A program made the translations under genes and the position numbers. Below the pieces are notes generated by a model. It saw only the letters and a list, made by a program, of their open reading frames with translations, did not search any database and was not told the origin of the DNA. A DNA stretch of 64,000 bases from Paenibacillus tianjinensis (lineage in GTDB: Bacteria > Bacillota > Bacilli > Paenibacillales > Paenibacillaceae): contig NZ_CP070969.1 in assembly GCF_017086365.1 (NCBI RefSeq), positions 2,232,001 to 2,296,000 of the forward strand, given 5' to 3'. Shown one piece after another: positions 1 through 9,951 of this stretch (position 1 is its first letter; the number at the start of each line of letters is the position of its first letter).

Positions 1-2
1 AA

Positions 3-806
3 GCAGCAGATACTGAAGCAACGGACACTCTTACAGCTGTCGGTGGCAATGAGAATTATAGTGCAGCGAGTCAGCTTTTTGTGGATGCCTGCGGTTTGCA
101 GTGCCCCGGTCCTATACGCAAGGTCTATGAGACTGTGAGTTCCATGCAGGAGGGACAGCAGCTGGAGATCGAAGCGACGGATTTCGGGTTTGCCGCGGAT
201 ATTAAGCAGTGGTGTCTTTCTACGGACAACACCCTGGAATCAGTTGATGTCTCCGAAGGCAAAGTGAGGGCGCTGCTCCGCAAAGGTTTAGGCCAACAAA
301 CTGGCGAAAAACCCTCCGCTCCGGCATCTGCCGACAAGGACGGTACGACGATGATCGTGTTTAGCGGTGATCTGGACAAAACGATTGCCTCATTTATTAT
401 TGCCTCCGGTGCAGCCGCTATGGGCAAGCAGGTCACGATGTTCTTTACTTTCTGGGGGTTAAATGTTTTGCGCAAGGGAGAGGCTTCAGGAGTGAAGAAA
501 AAGGGTTTCGACAAGATGTTCGGAATGATGATGCCGCAAGGCACCCGGAAGCTGCCGTTATCCAGAATGAATATGGGCGGCTTAGGAGCCAGATTGATCC
601 GTCATACGATGGGCCGTAAAAATGTGGACTCTCTTGAGGTGCTCATGAATGAGGCGCTGAAAGCCGGCGTAAAGCTGATTGCCTGTACGATGAGTATGGA
701 TATCATGGGAATCAAACAGGAAGAGCTGATCACAGGCGTTGATTATGGCGGAGTGGCAAGTTATCTTGGAGCCGCTGAAGATTCCGGAGTTAATTTATTT
801 ATCTAA
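3..806 (+). CDS. Partial sulfur-carrier fusion protein: TusA-like domain followed by DsrE-like domain (C-terminal part)
   Basis: The frame is open to the left edge, so this is the 3' end of a longer gene; the GTG at 81 lies inside a domain and is probably not the start. Visible residues 30-100 form a TusA/SirA domain with the CPGP motif (CxxP-type sulfur-accepting Cys) directly after CGLQ. A linker leads to a DsrE/DsrF/DrsH-like domain with the typical LIACTMSMDIMG segment holding its conserved Cys. Both domain families carry persulfide sulfur. In Bacillales this pair usually ends CoA-disulfide reductases that also have an FAD/NAD(P) and a rhodanese domain; that N-terminal part is inferred, not seen. 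Confidence 0.8.
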   Translation, partial: AADTEATDTLTAVGGNENYSAASQLFVDACGLQCPGPIRKVYETVSSMQEGQQLEIEATDFGFAADIKQWCLSTDNTLESVDVSEGKVRALLRKGLGQQTGEKPSAPASADKDGTTMIVFSGDLDKTIASFIIASGAAAMGKQVTMFFTFWGLNVLRKGEASGVKKKGFDKMFGMMMPQGTRKLPLSRMNMGGLGARLIRHTMGRKNVDSLEVLMNEALKAGVKLIACTMSMDIMGIKQEELITGVDYGGVASYLGAAEDSGVNLFI

Positions 807-823
807 GCCGCTGATTCTAAAAA

Positions 824-871
824 GGACCCGCTTTCCACAATACTTAGTGTGGAGAGCGGGTCCGTTTTTTT
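824..871. terminator. Rho-independent terminator between convergent genes
   Basis: A 16-bp stem (GGACCCGCTTTCCACA, 824-839, against 848-863) with an 8-base loop is preceded by an A run and followed by seven T residues. It can end the sulfur-carrier gene on + and the MATE gene on -. Confidence 0.9.
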
Positions 872-893
872 GGGAGATATGAAGTAAAGGTAT

Positions 894-2261
894 TTATCCT
901 GTCATATCAACGGACTGAACAGTAAAGCTCCGCTGAACCTTAACCAGCCGTGAGAGAAGCAGGATCGCTCCGATAGCCAGACCTGTAATCAGTCCGACCC
1001 AGTAACCGTAAGCCCCCATATCCGTATAGGTAGCCAGCAGATAGCCGGTAGGGAGTCCAATAACCCAGTATGCCGCGAAGCAGATGATAAACGCCGGGTT
1101 GACATCCTTATAGCCTCTGAGCACCCCTTGGGTAGGCGTAGCAATAGCATCTGATATTTGGAAAAAGATTGCATAGATCAGGAAATGTTGAATGAGTGTG
1201 ATCACCTCAGATTCATCCGAGTACAATCTTGCAACAGAATTGCCGGCGAACAGCAGGACCAGAGCTGTCAAAAGCGAAAGTGCCGCCGCGGAACCGATGC
1301 CCATGATGCTGTACTGGCGGGCATCCTTCAATCTGCCTGATCCGCTCTCAAATCCGACGAGAATCGTTAGGCTCATGCAAATACTAAGCGGAATCATATA
1401 GAGAGTGGACGCAAAGTTGATAGCCGCCTGATGCGCTGCGATCGTCACCGTATCGAAGCGGCTCATTAGCAGCGTCACCGCCGAGAATACAGCCGTCTCA
1501 AAAAAGATGGAAAAGCCGATCGGTACGCCTATCTTAAGCAGTTCTTTAAAGCTGGATAACGACACGGAGTAGAACTTGCGGAACAGCTGAAGGCTCTTGA
1601 ACGGCTCAAACCGGTAGATGAAGGACAGGGCAATCCCAAAAATCACCCAGTAGGTAATCGCAGAAGCTACCCCTGCGCCTACACCACCGAGCCGGGGAAA
1701 TCCGAAGTTCCCGAAAATCAGCAAATAGTTCAGACCGACATTGACCGGAAGGGCGATTAAGGTAATCAGCATCGAGATGCGGGTCTGGCCCAAGGCATCG
1801 ATACAGCTGCGCAATACCGTATAACCGAACAGCGGAATAATACCGAACGAAATCGCACAAAGGAACCGGAAAGCAATGTTACGCACCTGCGGCTCCAAAT
1901 TCATGAAATTCAGCACCGGAGACAGAATCAGGCTGCCGATGGATAGCACCAGAACAGAAATGAACAGGGAAAGCCACATGCCCTGGGTAACCTGGTAGGC
2001 CACATCCTTATTCTTTTTGCTGCCGAGCAGATGGGAGACGATGGGGGTAATACCCATTAGAATACCGCTAAGACCGGTTTGAATCGGAATCCACAGGCTG
2101 GTGCCGATCGCAACACCGGCCAGATCATTTGTACCGAATTTACCGGACATGTTGGTGTCAAAGAAGGTAATGGAAGATAAAGCAATTTGTGTGATTAGAA
2201 TCGGAAAAAGGATATGCAGAAACTGTCCTGCCTTTTGTTTGAGCGAATAGGTTTGTTTCAT
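894..2261 (-). CDS. MATE family multidrug/cation antiporter
   Basis: A 455-residue, strongly hydrophobic protein with about 12 membrane segments arranged as two similar halves, the normal length for the MATE (NorM/DinF-like) family. These proteins export cationic drugs or metabolites using Na+ or H+ gradients. The N-terminal stretch FPILITQIALSSITFFDTNMSG is the typical first-helix signature of the NorM branch. ATG start with GAGG nine bases upstream. It stands alone: terminators lie on both sides. Substrate cannot be read from the sequence. Confidence 0.9.
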   Translation of the reverse strand: MKQTYSLKQKAGQFLHILFPILITQIALSSITFFDTNMSGKFGTNDLAGVAIGTSLWIPIQTGLSGILMGITPIVSHLLGSKKNKDVAYQVTQGMWLSLFISVLVLSIGSLILSPVLNFMNLEPQVRNIAFRFLCAISFGIIPLFGYTVLRSCIDALGQTRISMLITLIALPVNVGLNYLLIFGNFGFPRLGGVGAGVASAITYWVIFGIALSFIYRFEPFKSLQLFRKFYSVSLSSFKELLKIGVPIGFSIFFETAVFSAVTLLMSRFDTVTIAAHQAAINFASTLYMIPLSICMSLTILVGFESGSGRLKDARQYSIMGIGSAAALSLLTALVLLFAGNSVARLYSDESEVITLIQHFLIYAIFFQISDAIATPTQGVLRGYKDVNPAFIICFAAYWVIGLPTGYLLATYTDMGAYGYWVGLITGLAIGAILLLSRLVKVQRSFTVQSVDMTG

Positions 2262-2307
2262 TGATAAATGCCTCGTTATCTATAATTTGAAATGATCTAT
2301 AGCCCCA

Positions 2308-2333
2308 ATAAAAGACCCGGCAGACGCCGGGTC
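2308..2333 (-). terminator. Rho-independent terminator of the DUF4015 gene
   Basis: GACCCGGC/GCCGGGTC stem with a 4-base loop, followed by a T run on the minus strand. It sits about 60 bases past the stop of the gene that ends at 2395. Confidence 0.75.
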
Positions 2334-2394
2334 CTTAATCAATAAGTTGAATTAATGAATGCTGTTTAATGAATCTGAATAATGGCTGGATGCT

Positions 2395-3624
2395 TTATTG
2401 TTCGTAATCTACACCTGAGGTATAACGGTTGTTGGCGTTCCAGAGCAGGTATTCATCCACATTCTGATCTTTTAGGGCACGGATCTGGTCTTCAACCTGT
2501 TGTTTGCCGTATTTCACATAATGACCGCTTCCCAGCCAGCTGGCGGTGAAGTCCTGAATCCAAGGCCGGATAACCGGTTTGTAGCTGCCCAGCGGGTCGA
2601 GCTTCTTATGCGTATCCACCATGGAGCCTTTGATGGTAGCGTACGGGTCTTTATCCGGATCTTTTACATCAAACCAGCCGGTGGAATAGTGGCTTGGATA
2701 CACCATCGGGCTAATCACATCCACATTCTTGGAGATCTTCACGAAATCCTGGCCGATTCCTTCCGCAGCGGGTACAGAAGCCGCATAACCGAAAATATCA
2801 ACGGATACTCTGACCCCTAGCGGAGCAAGCTCAGCTTTGGCATATTTGACGAAATCAGCAATAATCTCGACACGGGGTCTGTTACTCTTCGTGTATTTCA
2901 GAGTATCCGCTCGTTTTTCGAAGCCCTCAGGGAAGCGTACATAGTCAAATTGAATTTCTTTGAAGCCGAGTTTGACCGCTTCCTTAGCGATGTCCACGTT
3001 GTATTTCCATACCGCTTCATTATACGGATTTACGAAGCTGTCTCCACCTTTGTTCTTCCAGACACTGCCGTCAGTATTTACAAATGATAATTCCGGGTTT
3101 TTCTTAGCCAGCACGGAATCTTTGAACACAACAATCCGCGCTATCGGATATACTTCATGCTTTTGTAAGCGTGTCATAAGCTTGTTGATGTCGCCGATGA
3201 AGTTCTGGGGTTTGCCCATTTGCTGAAGCTCGGCGTTATCCGTTTTATATGTGATATATCCGGCATCGTCTTTGATATCGATGACCATGGAATTGAGCTC
3301 AGTTTTGTCAAGCAGGGCCAGCAGCTGTTCCATTCGTGAGCCTCCGGCGCTGTAAGCTGTTACATAGATACCTTTTACTTTTGGTGCATCCGGCTGGGGG
3401 TCAGCTTGAATTACATTTTCCGCAGCTCCCGGCGCAGCGCTTGGAGATGGAGCGGGTGATGAAGTGCCGCCTGTGGCGTTCTGTGTAGGTGATCCGGTGT
3501 GCTCTGCGGTAATGGGTGGATTGACAGCGGACTGCAAGGCGGCTGCCACATCGGCGTCGTGCCCGTTATGCTGGACGCCGACGCCCCCCAGAGCCATCAT
3601 GAGTAATGCCCAGGTGATGTTCAT
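2395..3624 (-). CDS. Putative glycoside-hydrolase-like protein (DUF4015), membrane-anchored or secreted
   Basis: 409 residues from the ATG at 3624, which has AGGGAG eight bases upstream; a longer frame to 3726 lacks such a site. Residues 1-20 are a short hydrophobic signal/anchor, followed by a Pro/Ala/Ser linker to about residue 75. The rest matches the DUF4015 'putative glycosyl hydrolase' family: KGIYVTAYSAG at its start, DIKDDAGYITY, FKEIQFDYVRFPEG and VISPMVYPSHY, the usual TIM-barrel strand ends with conserved acidic residues. Family members are extracellular and of unproven substrate; polysaccharide cleavage is an inference. Monocistronic. Confidence 0.8.
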   Translation of the reverse strand: MNITWALLMMALGGVGVQHNGHDADVAAALQSAVNPPITAEHTGSPTQNATGGTSSPAPSPSAAPGAAENVIQADPQPDAPKVKGIYVTAYSAGGSRMEQLLALLDKTELNSMVIDIKDDAGYITYKTDNAELQQMGKPQNFIGDINKLMTRLQKHEVYPIARIVVFKDSVLAKKNPELSFVNTDGSVWKNKGGDSFVNPYNEAVWKYNVDIAKEAVKLGFKEIQFDYVRFPEGFEKRADTLKYTKSNRPRVEIIADFVKYAKAELAPLGVRVSVDIFGYAASVPAAEGIGQDFVKISKNVDVISPMVYPSHYSTGWFDVKDPDKDPYATIKGSMVDTHKKLDPLGSYKPVIRPWIQDFTASWLGSGHYVKYGKQQVEDQIRALKDQNVDEYLLWNANNRYTSGVDYEQ

Positions 3625-3783
3625 TGTGTTTTTCTCTCCCTTTATGTACATTCCTTTAAAGTATAATGGAACGGCTGCTTCCAAAAAGAACAGACTTGTA
3701 ACAATCCCTGTAATTTTTGGGTGCATAAAATTTACCGTTCCCTGTGTTTATAAACGGGATGTTCAGTTTTTAAACCTCCACAT

Positions 3784-3811
3784 TAAAAAGTAAATGCCGC
3801 TCAGAGCGGCA
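3784..3811 (-). terminator. Hairpin with T-rich tail after the small gene at 3865
   Basis: TGCCGCTC/GAGCGGCA stem with one loop base at 3795-3811; on the minus strand it is followed by TTTACTTTTTAA. Likely terminator of the gene ending at 3865. Confidence 0.65.
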
Positions 3812-3864
3812 CTGGGCCGGACTCAAAGCGGCAACTATGAAGACTTGCCATCAAGCGGTTTTGC

Positions 3865-4059
3865 TTATTGAAGATACGCAGGATTCTGATGCTCGCAAAT
3901 GCTGTAATGGATGATATCCATGGCATCCGCCGGTTCCAGAATACTCAGGCCGTCGCGCAGCACGATTACGGAATTCAATTCGTTCTGCTTGAGAAAGGGC
4001 ATCATATCAGGATACCACCTCATGACGATTGCTGACAGTTTTACCGTTTCCATTTCCAC
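3865..4059 (-). CDS. Small uncharacterised protein
   Basis: About 64 residues, not recognised. The frame can begin at GTG 4068, GTG 4059 or ATG 4053; GTG 4059 is preferred because AAAGG lies nine bases before it. The sequence is soluble-looking, with a WYPDMMPFLKQ segment and a C-terminal half rich in I, D and H. Own terminator downstream and no close partner. Codon usage is ordinary for the window, so it is likely real, but no function can be given. Confidence 0.5.
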   Translation of the reverse strand: MEMETVKLSAIVMRWYPDMMPFLKQNELNSVIVLRDGLSILEPADAMDIIHYSICEHQNPAYLQ

Positions 4060-4221
4060 AAAAATCACCCTTTCCTTTTTCGAATGGTACTGAACTTAAA
4101 TTCAGGGTACATCCGTAAAGCGAAGTGCCTGGAAAAAAGAGGGGTAAAGCACAATCTTCATGAAATTGTTAGGTCCTGCGTGAGTCTAATATATCACAAT
4201 TTTAAAGTATGCGCATTTCTT

Positions 4222-5055
4222 TCAATTTGATCTTTTACGGAATGAACCCATGACACCAACTGTTTCCACGATATTCACGAAGGCCTGGGGATCGCTGGTT
4301 TTAATGATACGTTTGAGCTCTGCGAGTTCGTAACGTGTTGTCACTGTCATTAGCATATCCCGTTCAACATGAGAATAAGCACCTTCTGTTTTGATCTTGG
4401 TCACGCCGCGCTGCAGCGGGAGAAGCTGCTGAAGCAGCTCGTCGGTCCGCGTTGTTACAATATATACAGTGACCTTGATATGGCTGATATGGATCAGATC
4501 TACAACTTTGCCGGTGACATAGATAGAAACCATGGAAGCAAGCGCCAGGTTCCAATTGTTGTCAAAATAAGCTGCGGCCAAAATGACGAGACCATTCAAG
4601 CCGACCAGTACGCTCCCGATTGGAAAGTCGCGATAACGGGTAATGATGGAACCGAGGATATCAAATCCGCCGGAGGATCCGCCCATACGGAAGGAGATAC
4701 CCGCACCAACGCCTACTAGCACTCCCCCGAAAACGGAAGCCAGCAGCATATCCGAAGCTACAGTCACTGTTGGAATCAGCGCCATCAGCCAGGTAGTTGC
4801 AACTACGGACAGGATACTAAGGATAATGAATCTGCGTCCCAACTGAAACCAGCCTGCAACGAGCAGCGGAACATTGAAGAGCAGATACATCAGACTGATG
4901 TTAAACGGGGTGAAATATCCCACTAACATAGCCAGTCCGGAAACCCCGCCGCTGAGCAGCCGGTGGGGCACCAAAAACAGATTAAAGCCGCATGCAATCA
5001 TCGCAGAACCCAAGATGACGGCAAGGTAATTCCCGATTTGTCTTAGTCTTAACAA
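4222..5055 (-). CDS. YitT family membrane protein (DUF161 plus DUF2179)
   Basis: 277 residues: an N-terminal half of five to six membrane helices (DUF161), including GGSSGGFDILGSIITR, and a soluble C-terminal DUF2179 domain of about 80 residues (VYIVTTRTDEL ... VNIVETVGVMGSF). This is the standard YitT layout. The role of the family is not settled. The start is TTG at 5055 with AGGTGA upstream; no in-frame ATG has a ribosome site. It is divergent from cshA and shares the 5056-5369 intergenic region with it. Confidence 0.9.
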   Translation of the reverse strand: MLRLRQIGNYLAVILGSAMIACGFNLFLVPHRLLSGGVSGLAMLVGYFTPFNISLMYLLFNVPLLVAGWFQLGRRFIILSILSVVATTWLMALIPTVTVASDMLLASVFGGVLVGVGAGISFRMGGSSGGFDILGSIITRYRDFPIGSVLVGLNGLVILAAAYFDNNWNLALASMVSIYVTGKVVDLIHISHIKVTVYIVTTRTDELLQQLLPLQRGVTKIKTEGAYSHVERDMLMTVTTRYELAELKRIIKTSDPQAFVNIVETVGVMGSFRKRSN

Positions 5056-5095
5056 GCATGTTCACCTCTGACTTCTAATGTAAGTAATGAAAGAA

Positions 5096-5135
5096 AGGAA
5101 TACACTGGTATTCCTAATTGGGTTTGTGATATAAT
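5096..5135 (+). promoter_or_regulatory. Probable cshA promoter: extended -10 with a palindrome over the -35 position
   Basis: TGATATAAT at 5127-5135 is an extended -10 element. No good -35 hexamer lies 17 bases upstream; instead a perfect 8+8 inverted repeat (AGGAATAC-ACTG-GTATTCCT, 5096-5115) covers that place. A transcript from here would carry a leader of about 230 bases before the helicase start at 5370. The intergenic stretch 5056-5369 holds no other gene that I can see. Confidence 0.55.
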
Positions 5136-5369
5136 GTATAGGATATTCTTGAGTAGAACGTTACAATGGTATTTTTGCATTGCTTCGGATGTGAAGCTAC
5201 AATTGTTCAGGCCGTTAGAGACCTGATCTTAGGACATCTTTTCGTCCCAATACGCGTAAACCATGCAGAAATTACGGCATGATTGGACAGCCTATAAATG
5301 TGTTTACCGCTACTTAAGAATACAGACAAGCATGTGGAATGTCCACTGTATAGAAGGAGCATGAATAAT

Positions 5370-7022
<1,653 letters not shown>

Positions 7023-7046
7023 GCAGCATGCTTTGGTAATACAGAA

Positions 7047-7085
7047 GAAGACGAGAGACCGTTTAGCGGCTCTCGTCTTCTTTTT
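7047..7085. terminator. Strong terminator after cshA
   Basis: GAAGACGAGAG (7047-7057) pairs with CTCTCGTCTTC (7070-7080), followed by TTTTT. The reverse strand reads TCTTCTTCTG after the stem, so it may also serve the small gene ending at 7124. Confidence 0.9.
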
Positions 7086-7123
7086 GGTGCGGATATGAAG
7101 AGTAGTGTTAAATGCTCCGGATG

Positions 7124-7222
7124 TTAGACTACAAAAGTACGGGTGATGATTACAAGCAGAATGAACAAAACGAGAATAGTACCAGTAGAAGTCCAGAGGC
7201 CGTAGCCGACAGGTGTGGACAT
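7124..7222 (-). CDS. Tiny membrane peptide, YjcZ-like sporulation family
   Basis: 32 residues starting MSTPVGYGLW and ending in a hydrophobic ILVLFILLVIIT segment. AAAGGAGG stands nine bases before the ATG, an excellent ribosome site. The pattern Gly-Tyr-rich head followed by VLFILLVII is that of YjcZ/SscA-type spore peptides of Bacillales. A close relative lies at 29298-29387 and shares the TSTG-ILVLFILLVII core. Function in the spore coat or membrane is inferred from the family resemblance only. Confidence 0.75.
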   Translation of the reverse strand: MSTPVGYGLWTSTGTILVLFILLVIITRTFVV

Positions 7223-7399
7223 GAGGTCAACCTCCTTTAGAATGGGGTGGAATTAAGGTTACGATCCTAATATATGGACGAATCGGCGGGGATGCTTAGA
7301 CTCTAACCCAGATTCCTGGGATTGGGCGCTGGAAAAGTTCCGGGCAAAAAGGTATAGTTAAGATACGCAGTATGCGCGAGACAGACAGGAGGAAGGGAA

Positions 7400-8257
7400 T
7401 TGGAGTTTAAGGGAGCTATGGGCGGTTTATACCGCATCACGGAATGGATTTCACGGATTGCTTTCAGTAATATTTTATGGGCAATTTGTTCGATTCCATT
7501 TCTGTTTATGGCAGTTATGAAAATGATTATGTTAGGTTCGGGTGCAGGTGGACCGAATGAACAGATTACACTGAACTGGACGCTGGGGATTCTGGCTCCG
7601 TTCACTGTGTTTCCTGCTACGGCCGCCCTGTTCACAGTTGTACGCAAGTGGGTTATGGGAAATACGGATGTCAGCACGTTCCGTACTTTTTTTCAGGGGT
7701 ACAAAGAGAATTATTTCAAGAGCATGCTTGGGGGACTCATCTATACCGTGCTATTTGTTGTGATGTACGTCGATGTGACCGTATACATGACACAAATGGC
7801 CAACTTCAAGATCGTTGGGATCCTGATGCTGGTGCTGATGATTATTTTGTTCGTCTCCATGTTTAATTTCTTCTCCATCGTAGTTCATTATCAAATGACC
7901 TTCAAAGAAGTAGTGACTAATTCTGTACTGTTGACGATTGCCCGGCCGATCCGAGTGTTCTCTACGCTAATCGGTGCAGCGGTGCTTGTTTATATAGGTC
8001 TGCGGTACACGGTATTATACGCAATATGTATTCCTACCTTAATCGCCATGTTCGCCTTCTTCAACTTCTACGCCACTTATAACAAACTGCAGCTGCAGGT
8101 GGAGAAGAAGAAGCAGGAGGAGCTGGAAGCACAAGAGGCTGCGGAAAGAGAAGCGGCGGAACGGCTCATGAACCATGATGATGACGATGACGATGATGAT
8201 GACGATGAGGATATGGACGATATCAACGATACGGATAAAGAGCCTAAGAGGATTTAA
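7400..8257 (+). CDS. DUF624 (YesL-like) membrane protein with acidic tail
   Basis: 285 residues from TTG 7400 behind GGAGGAAGGGAA. Five or so membrane helices make up residues 20-225, with GLYRITEWISRIAFSNILW at the front as in the YesL/YteU group (DUF624). Those proteins often neighbour sugar ABC transporters, but none is next to this one. The C-terminal 60 residues are cytoplasmic: a Lys/Glu/Ala coiled stretch (QVEKKKQEELEAQEAAERE) then a run of about ten Asp residues. The acidic tail is not part of the usual domain. Role unknown. Confidence 0.8.
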   Translation: MEFKGAMGGLYRITEWISRIAFSNILWAICSIPFLFMAVMKMIMLGSGAGGPNEQITLNWTLGILAPFTVFPATAALFTVVRKWVMGNTDVSTFRTFFQGYKENYFKSMLGGLIYTVLFVVMYVDVTVYMTQMANFKIVGILMLVLMIILFVSMFNFFSIVVHYQMTFKEVVTNSVLLTIARPIRVFSTLIGAAVLVYIGLRYTVLYAICIPTLIAMFAFFNFYATYNKLQLQVEKKKQEELEAQEAAEREAAERLMNHDDDDDDDDDDEDMDDINDTDKEPKRI

Positions 8258-8361
8258 CATGTTCTGAACAATCTTCGGCAAAAGAGACGAGAATATTATT
8301 CCAGTGTTAATTAAAGCGCATACAGGTTTACTTTTTCGTCAAAACGCAATATAATAGTTAT

Positions 8362-8550
8362 AAATCCTGCGATGTACGTTACGGTTGCTCGTTGTTTTGA
8401 ACCAATGATAATGTCTTGGGAGACTTATTACGAAGCGCGGCTGAACAGCCCTGTCTATACGACTTGGGGAATTCAAAAACGACTTCTGCGGTCACCCACC
8501 TGCTATAGCAGGTTCAGAAGACACTGTGGCCGGACGGCATAAGCGGGTTT
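8362..8550 (+). ncRNA. ssrS: 6S RNA
   Basis: About 185 bases, preceded by TATAAT at 8350-8355. The two ends pair in a closing stem (CCTGC 8366-8370 with GCGGG 8543-8547, continued after a bulge by GATGT with GGCAT-type pairing). Between them lie the long internal opening and the hairpin-rich arm typical of 6S RNA, including GGTCACCCACCTGC and a late GGACGGCAT that resembles the conserved GGCGGCATC of Proteobacterial 6S. 6S RNA binds the housekeeping RNA polymerase holoenzyme and mimics an open promoter. Bacillales often have two copies; which one this is cannot be told. Confidence 0.8.
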
Positions 8551-8565
8551 TCTACTGATTTTGAC

Positions 8566-8611
8566 AAGGTGCCCTGTATCCCGCTTATCCGCGGGGACGG
8601 GGTACCTTTTT
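8566..8611 (+). terminator. Terminator downstream of 6S RNA
   Basis: GGTGCCCTGTATCCCGC pairs, with G-U pairs, to GCGGGGACGGGGTACC, and five T residues follow. It begins about 20 bases past the 6S closing stem, so the primary transcript probably ends here and is trimmed. Confidence 0.75.
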
Positions 8612-8759
8612 GTTTGAGGTTTTTGGCTTCTTTGAGAGGGTATGTGATACTGCTCTTACTACATAGAAGGACAGGAAAGTGAGCTATGCTCTTTTGTTCC
8701 TGTGATAAGAATGTTACACTGATAATAATGAACTTGGGATTTGAAGAGGGGGAAATATT

Positions 8760-9149
8760 TTGTCGCTCAAAAGAACCTTGGTCGGTTTATTCCGCAGTCA
8801 TGACGGAACAAGCGACCGTGCGAAAGACCCGGCCTTAAAGACACGTTATTACAATCTTTCTAAAGACAAGGCGTGGGATGAAGTATCGTCAACGCTGAAG
8901 AAGGTTCCTGGTTTCAAGGTGCTTCATGAAGTGCAATCTGTAGGGGAGATTACCCTGGAGAAAAGAACGGCATTCGGCCGAACGCTGGACATTACCGTAT
9001 CCGTCCTGAGCACCTCGCCGGTGCGTTGTGGTGTGGATATGTACTCTGCCTCCAGAGGATCGCTTGGCGATCTGGGTGCCAATTACCGCGTCATTCAACG
9101 TCTCTTTGAGTCGCTTGATAAGAAGCTGGGCAAATACAAGACCGAATAA
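8760..9149 (+). CDS. DUF1499 family protein
   Basis: 129 residues from TTG 8760 with GAGGGGG upstream. The family pattern is visible: an N-terminal TRYYNLSKDKAWDEVSSTLKKVPGFKV, then a middle strand region with an FGRTLDITVSV stretch, and the conserved end VDMYSASRGSLGDLGANYRVIQRLFESL (quoted here by its ends: VDMYSASR, DLGANYR). DUF1499 proteins are small, cytosolic or periplasmic, of unknown function. No signal peptide. Monocistronic between the 6S terminator and the terminator at 9242. Confidence 0.75.
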   Translation: MSLKRTLVGLFRSHDGTSDRAKDPALKTRYYNLSKDKAWDEVSSTLKKVPGFKVLHEVQSVGEITLEKRTAFGRTLDITVSVLSTSPVRCGVDMYSASRGSLGDLGANYRVIQRLFESLDKKLGKYKTE

Positions 9150-9241
9150 GTTCAGACCGGTCTTCGTTGTTCAGAGATTGTATGCGGTTTCGGAAAATGC
9201 TGAGACTGTACAAAAAAATAATAAATAAGGTTGCCTATAGC

Positions 9242-9278
9242 AAAAAGCGGGAGAAGGATGACCTTCTGCCGCTTTTTT
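9242..9278. terminator. Bidirectional terminator between DUF1499 gene and tpx
   Basis: AAAAAGCGG...AGAAGG pairs with CCTTCT...CCGCTTTTTT around a small loop; A run on one side and T run on the other serve both converging genes. Confidence 0.85.
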
Positions 9279-9322
9279 ATAGATAACAGTATGGTTATGT
9301 GTCAAAATGAGCGCTGAGGTGA

Positions 9323-9841
9323 TTACAGTAATTCCTTCACAGCAGCGATGGCAGCTTCATAATTAGGATGCTCGGCCATCTCACTCAGGTACTCTACGTA
9401 AGCTAATTTGTCGTTTTTGTCGACGACGAAGATGGAGCGCATATCCAAGCGGAATTCCTTGATCAGCACGCCATAAGCTTGTCCGAACGCCGCTTCTTTG
9501 TGATCCGAGAGGGTAATAACCCGGTCAATGCCGGCAGCGCCGCACCAGCGGGCTTGGGCGAATGGCAGGTCCATGCTGATGGTGAGGATGACCACATCGT
9601 CACCGAGCTCCGCGGCTTCGCTGTTGAAACGGCGGGTCTGGGCATCGCATACGCCTGTATCCAGGGAAGGTACAACACTGATCAGCTTAATTTTGCCGGC
9701 GTAATCACTGAGGGAGCTATCCTCCAGCAGGTTCTTGCTTACCACGAAATCCGGTGCGGCATCTCCGGCCTGCAGCTTAGGGCCCACGAGAGTAATCGTG
9801 TTGCCTTTAAATGTGGCTACGCCTGTTCTTTCTTGCGTCAT
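9323..9841 (-). CDS. tpx: Thiol peroxidase (Tpx, 2-Cys peroxiredoxin)
   Basis: 172 residues, the usual Tpx length. It reduces hydroperoxides with electrons from thioredoxin. The peroxidatic Cys is in SLDTGVCDAQTRRF (residue 65) and the resolving Cys in ARWCGAAGIDRV (residue 99), with the conserved Arg in the Tpx-type helix. ATG start with AAGGAGG upstream. Monocistronic on the minus strand. Confidence 0.95.
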   Translation of the reverse strand: MTQERTGVATFKGNTITLVGPKLQAGDAAPDFVVSKNLLEDSSLSDYAGKIKLISVVPSLDTGVCDAQTRRFNSEAAELGDDVVILTISMDLPFAQARWCGAAGIDRVITLSDHKEAAFGQAYGVLIKEFRLDMRSIFVVDKNDKLAYVEYLSEMAEHPNYEAAIAAVKELL

Positions 9842-9951
9842 GTCCTTGTTTCCTCCTTGAATTGCATTATTGGATTGTTACTGCCAGAATAAATTATAAT
9901 CTTTTTAGAAGGTTAAAGTCCAACGGACAACATACATAAAGGATGGGTGCG

